NCBI GenBank assembly: GCA_021818585.1
Contig: JAKATU010000042.1
Span: 1 to 64,000, forward strand
DNA: 64,000 nt
Direction: 5' to 3'
From: Acidobacteriota bacterium
Lineage (GTDB): Bacteria > Acidobacteriota > Terriglobia > Terriglobales > Acidobacteriaceae
Under the pieces are notes generated by a model, which saw only the letters and a list, made by a program, of their open reading frames with translations, was not told the DNA's origin and made no database searches. Positions 63,516-64,000 of the stretch are shown one piece after another. Position 1 is the first letter of the stretch, and every line of letters begins with the position of its first letter. Position numbers and translations under genes: made by a program.

Positions 63516-64000
63516 ATGAATCCGCGAATGCAAAAGCTAAAAATAGTTGTGCCCGTGTTCAATGATTGGGATTCATTTGGGATGTTGGTGCGAGACCTCA
63601 ACGGGGTTGCTGCCGAACTCGGATTGAAGCTGTCAGTAAGTGCGGTAGATGATGGATCAACCATGCCAGTGACTGTTGACTGCGATGCGTTGACTGAGTT
63701 TAGGCATCTGGACCAAATTGAATTGATCCAGTTGGCAACGAATGTTGGGCACCAGCGAGCTATTGCTGTGGGCTTATGCGTGGCGATTGAGGACAATGAC
63801 TGCGATGCCGTGGTGGTGATGGATGCGGACGGAGAGGATTCTCCAACGGCTATCAAGGAATTGGTTCAAGCTGCCGGCAACGGGGGTGACTATTGTGTAG
63901 TAGCTCGGAGGGGCAAGATCGGAGAGGACTTTATCTTCAAGACTGCTTATGCAATGTATAAGTTATTCTTCCGGCTTCTCACTGGAAAGGAGATACTCTT
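63516..64000 (+). CDS. Family 2 glycosyltransferase (DPM/GtrB-like), N-terminal part
   Basis: At least 161 residues, running off the window end. AAAAGGGAT precedes the ATG. IVVPVFNDWDSFGML, the nucleotide-sugar site VSAVDDGST, NVGHQRAIAVGL and the catalytic-metal VVMDADGEDSP are classical GT2 motifs, closest in style to dolichyl/undecaprenyl-phosphate sugar synthases (GtrB-like), which supply donors to GT-C proteins such as the one upstream. The C-terminal part is not visible, so membrane helices cannot be confirmed. Confidence 0.85.
   Translation, partial: MNPRMQKLKIVVPVFNDWDSFGMLVRDLNGVAAELGLKLSVSAVDDGSTMPVTVDCDALTEFRHLDQIELIQLATNVGHQRAIAVGLCVAIEDNDCDAVVVMDADGEDSPTAIKELVQAAGNGGDYCVVARRGKIGEDFIFKTAYAMYKLFFRLLTGKEIL

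Overview
The window looks like a piece of an Acidobacteriota chromosome, probably class Terriglobia / family Acidobacteriaceae. This is inferred from gene content: a Reg_prop/Y_Y_Y sensor kinase, Tat-exported GH28 and clan-D glycosidases, a DUF255 thioredoxin protein, a BrxA/BrxB bacilliredoxin, tandem universal stress proteins and small acidobacterial-type Cys proteins. The DNA is GC-rich with short intergenic gaps and many hairpin terminators. No phage, CRISPR or rRNA was seen.

Layout. 1-1.9 kb: mobile-element debris, with an IS3-type transposase tail, a complete IS200-like element and the decayed ends of a second copy. 2-14.6 kb: housekeeping and saprophytic genes (DUF255, bacilliredoxin, HtrA, DMT exporter, two Tat-exported glycosidases, PurU, tRNA-Arg). 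14.8-17.5 kb: M16 peptidase.

17.6-37.4 kb is the most distinctive block. It holds a phosphate acyltransferase, tandem USPs, a HypA-like protein and a six-gene multiheme cytochrome cluster. In order the cluster encodes an MtrA/DmsE-type decaheme, a large outer-membrane barrel, a small cytochrome c, an 11-heme anchored cytochrome, a cytochrome b and a NapC/ImcH-like cytochrome. Then come an FhlA-like sigma-54 activator, a STAS protein with a Crp/Fnr regulator, two more USPs and cytochrome bd oxidase. Six near-perfect TGTGA-N6-TCACA palindromes lie upstream of the main transcription units here, and the Crp/Fnr protein encoded in the block has the R-E-x-x-x-R recognition helix expected for that half-site. 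I read the block as one respiration/stress regulon around a putative electron conduit spanning the cell envelope.

37.5-44 kb: a glycosyltransferase, a sugar-transporter-like protein and a NarL-type two-component system with a beta-propeller sensor. 44.2-51.1 kb is a nitrogen block: porin, Amt, P-II, a small membrane protein, a second divergent Amt lacking the first pore histidine, and glutamine synthetase. Similar 11-bp-spaced TTATGG boxes precede the porin and glnA. 51.2-54.2 kb: a KdpE/KdpD-like two-component pair and a PP2C phosphatase. 54.4-61 kb: LacI/MFS pair, glyoxalase-II-like hydrolase, aminotransferase, HAD hydrolase and RibBA (the last two overlap tail to tail). 61-64 kb: a repeat-bearing gap and the start of a glycosyltransferase cluster with more AT-rich composition.
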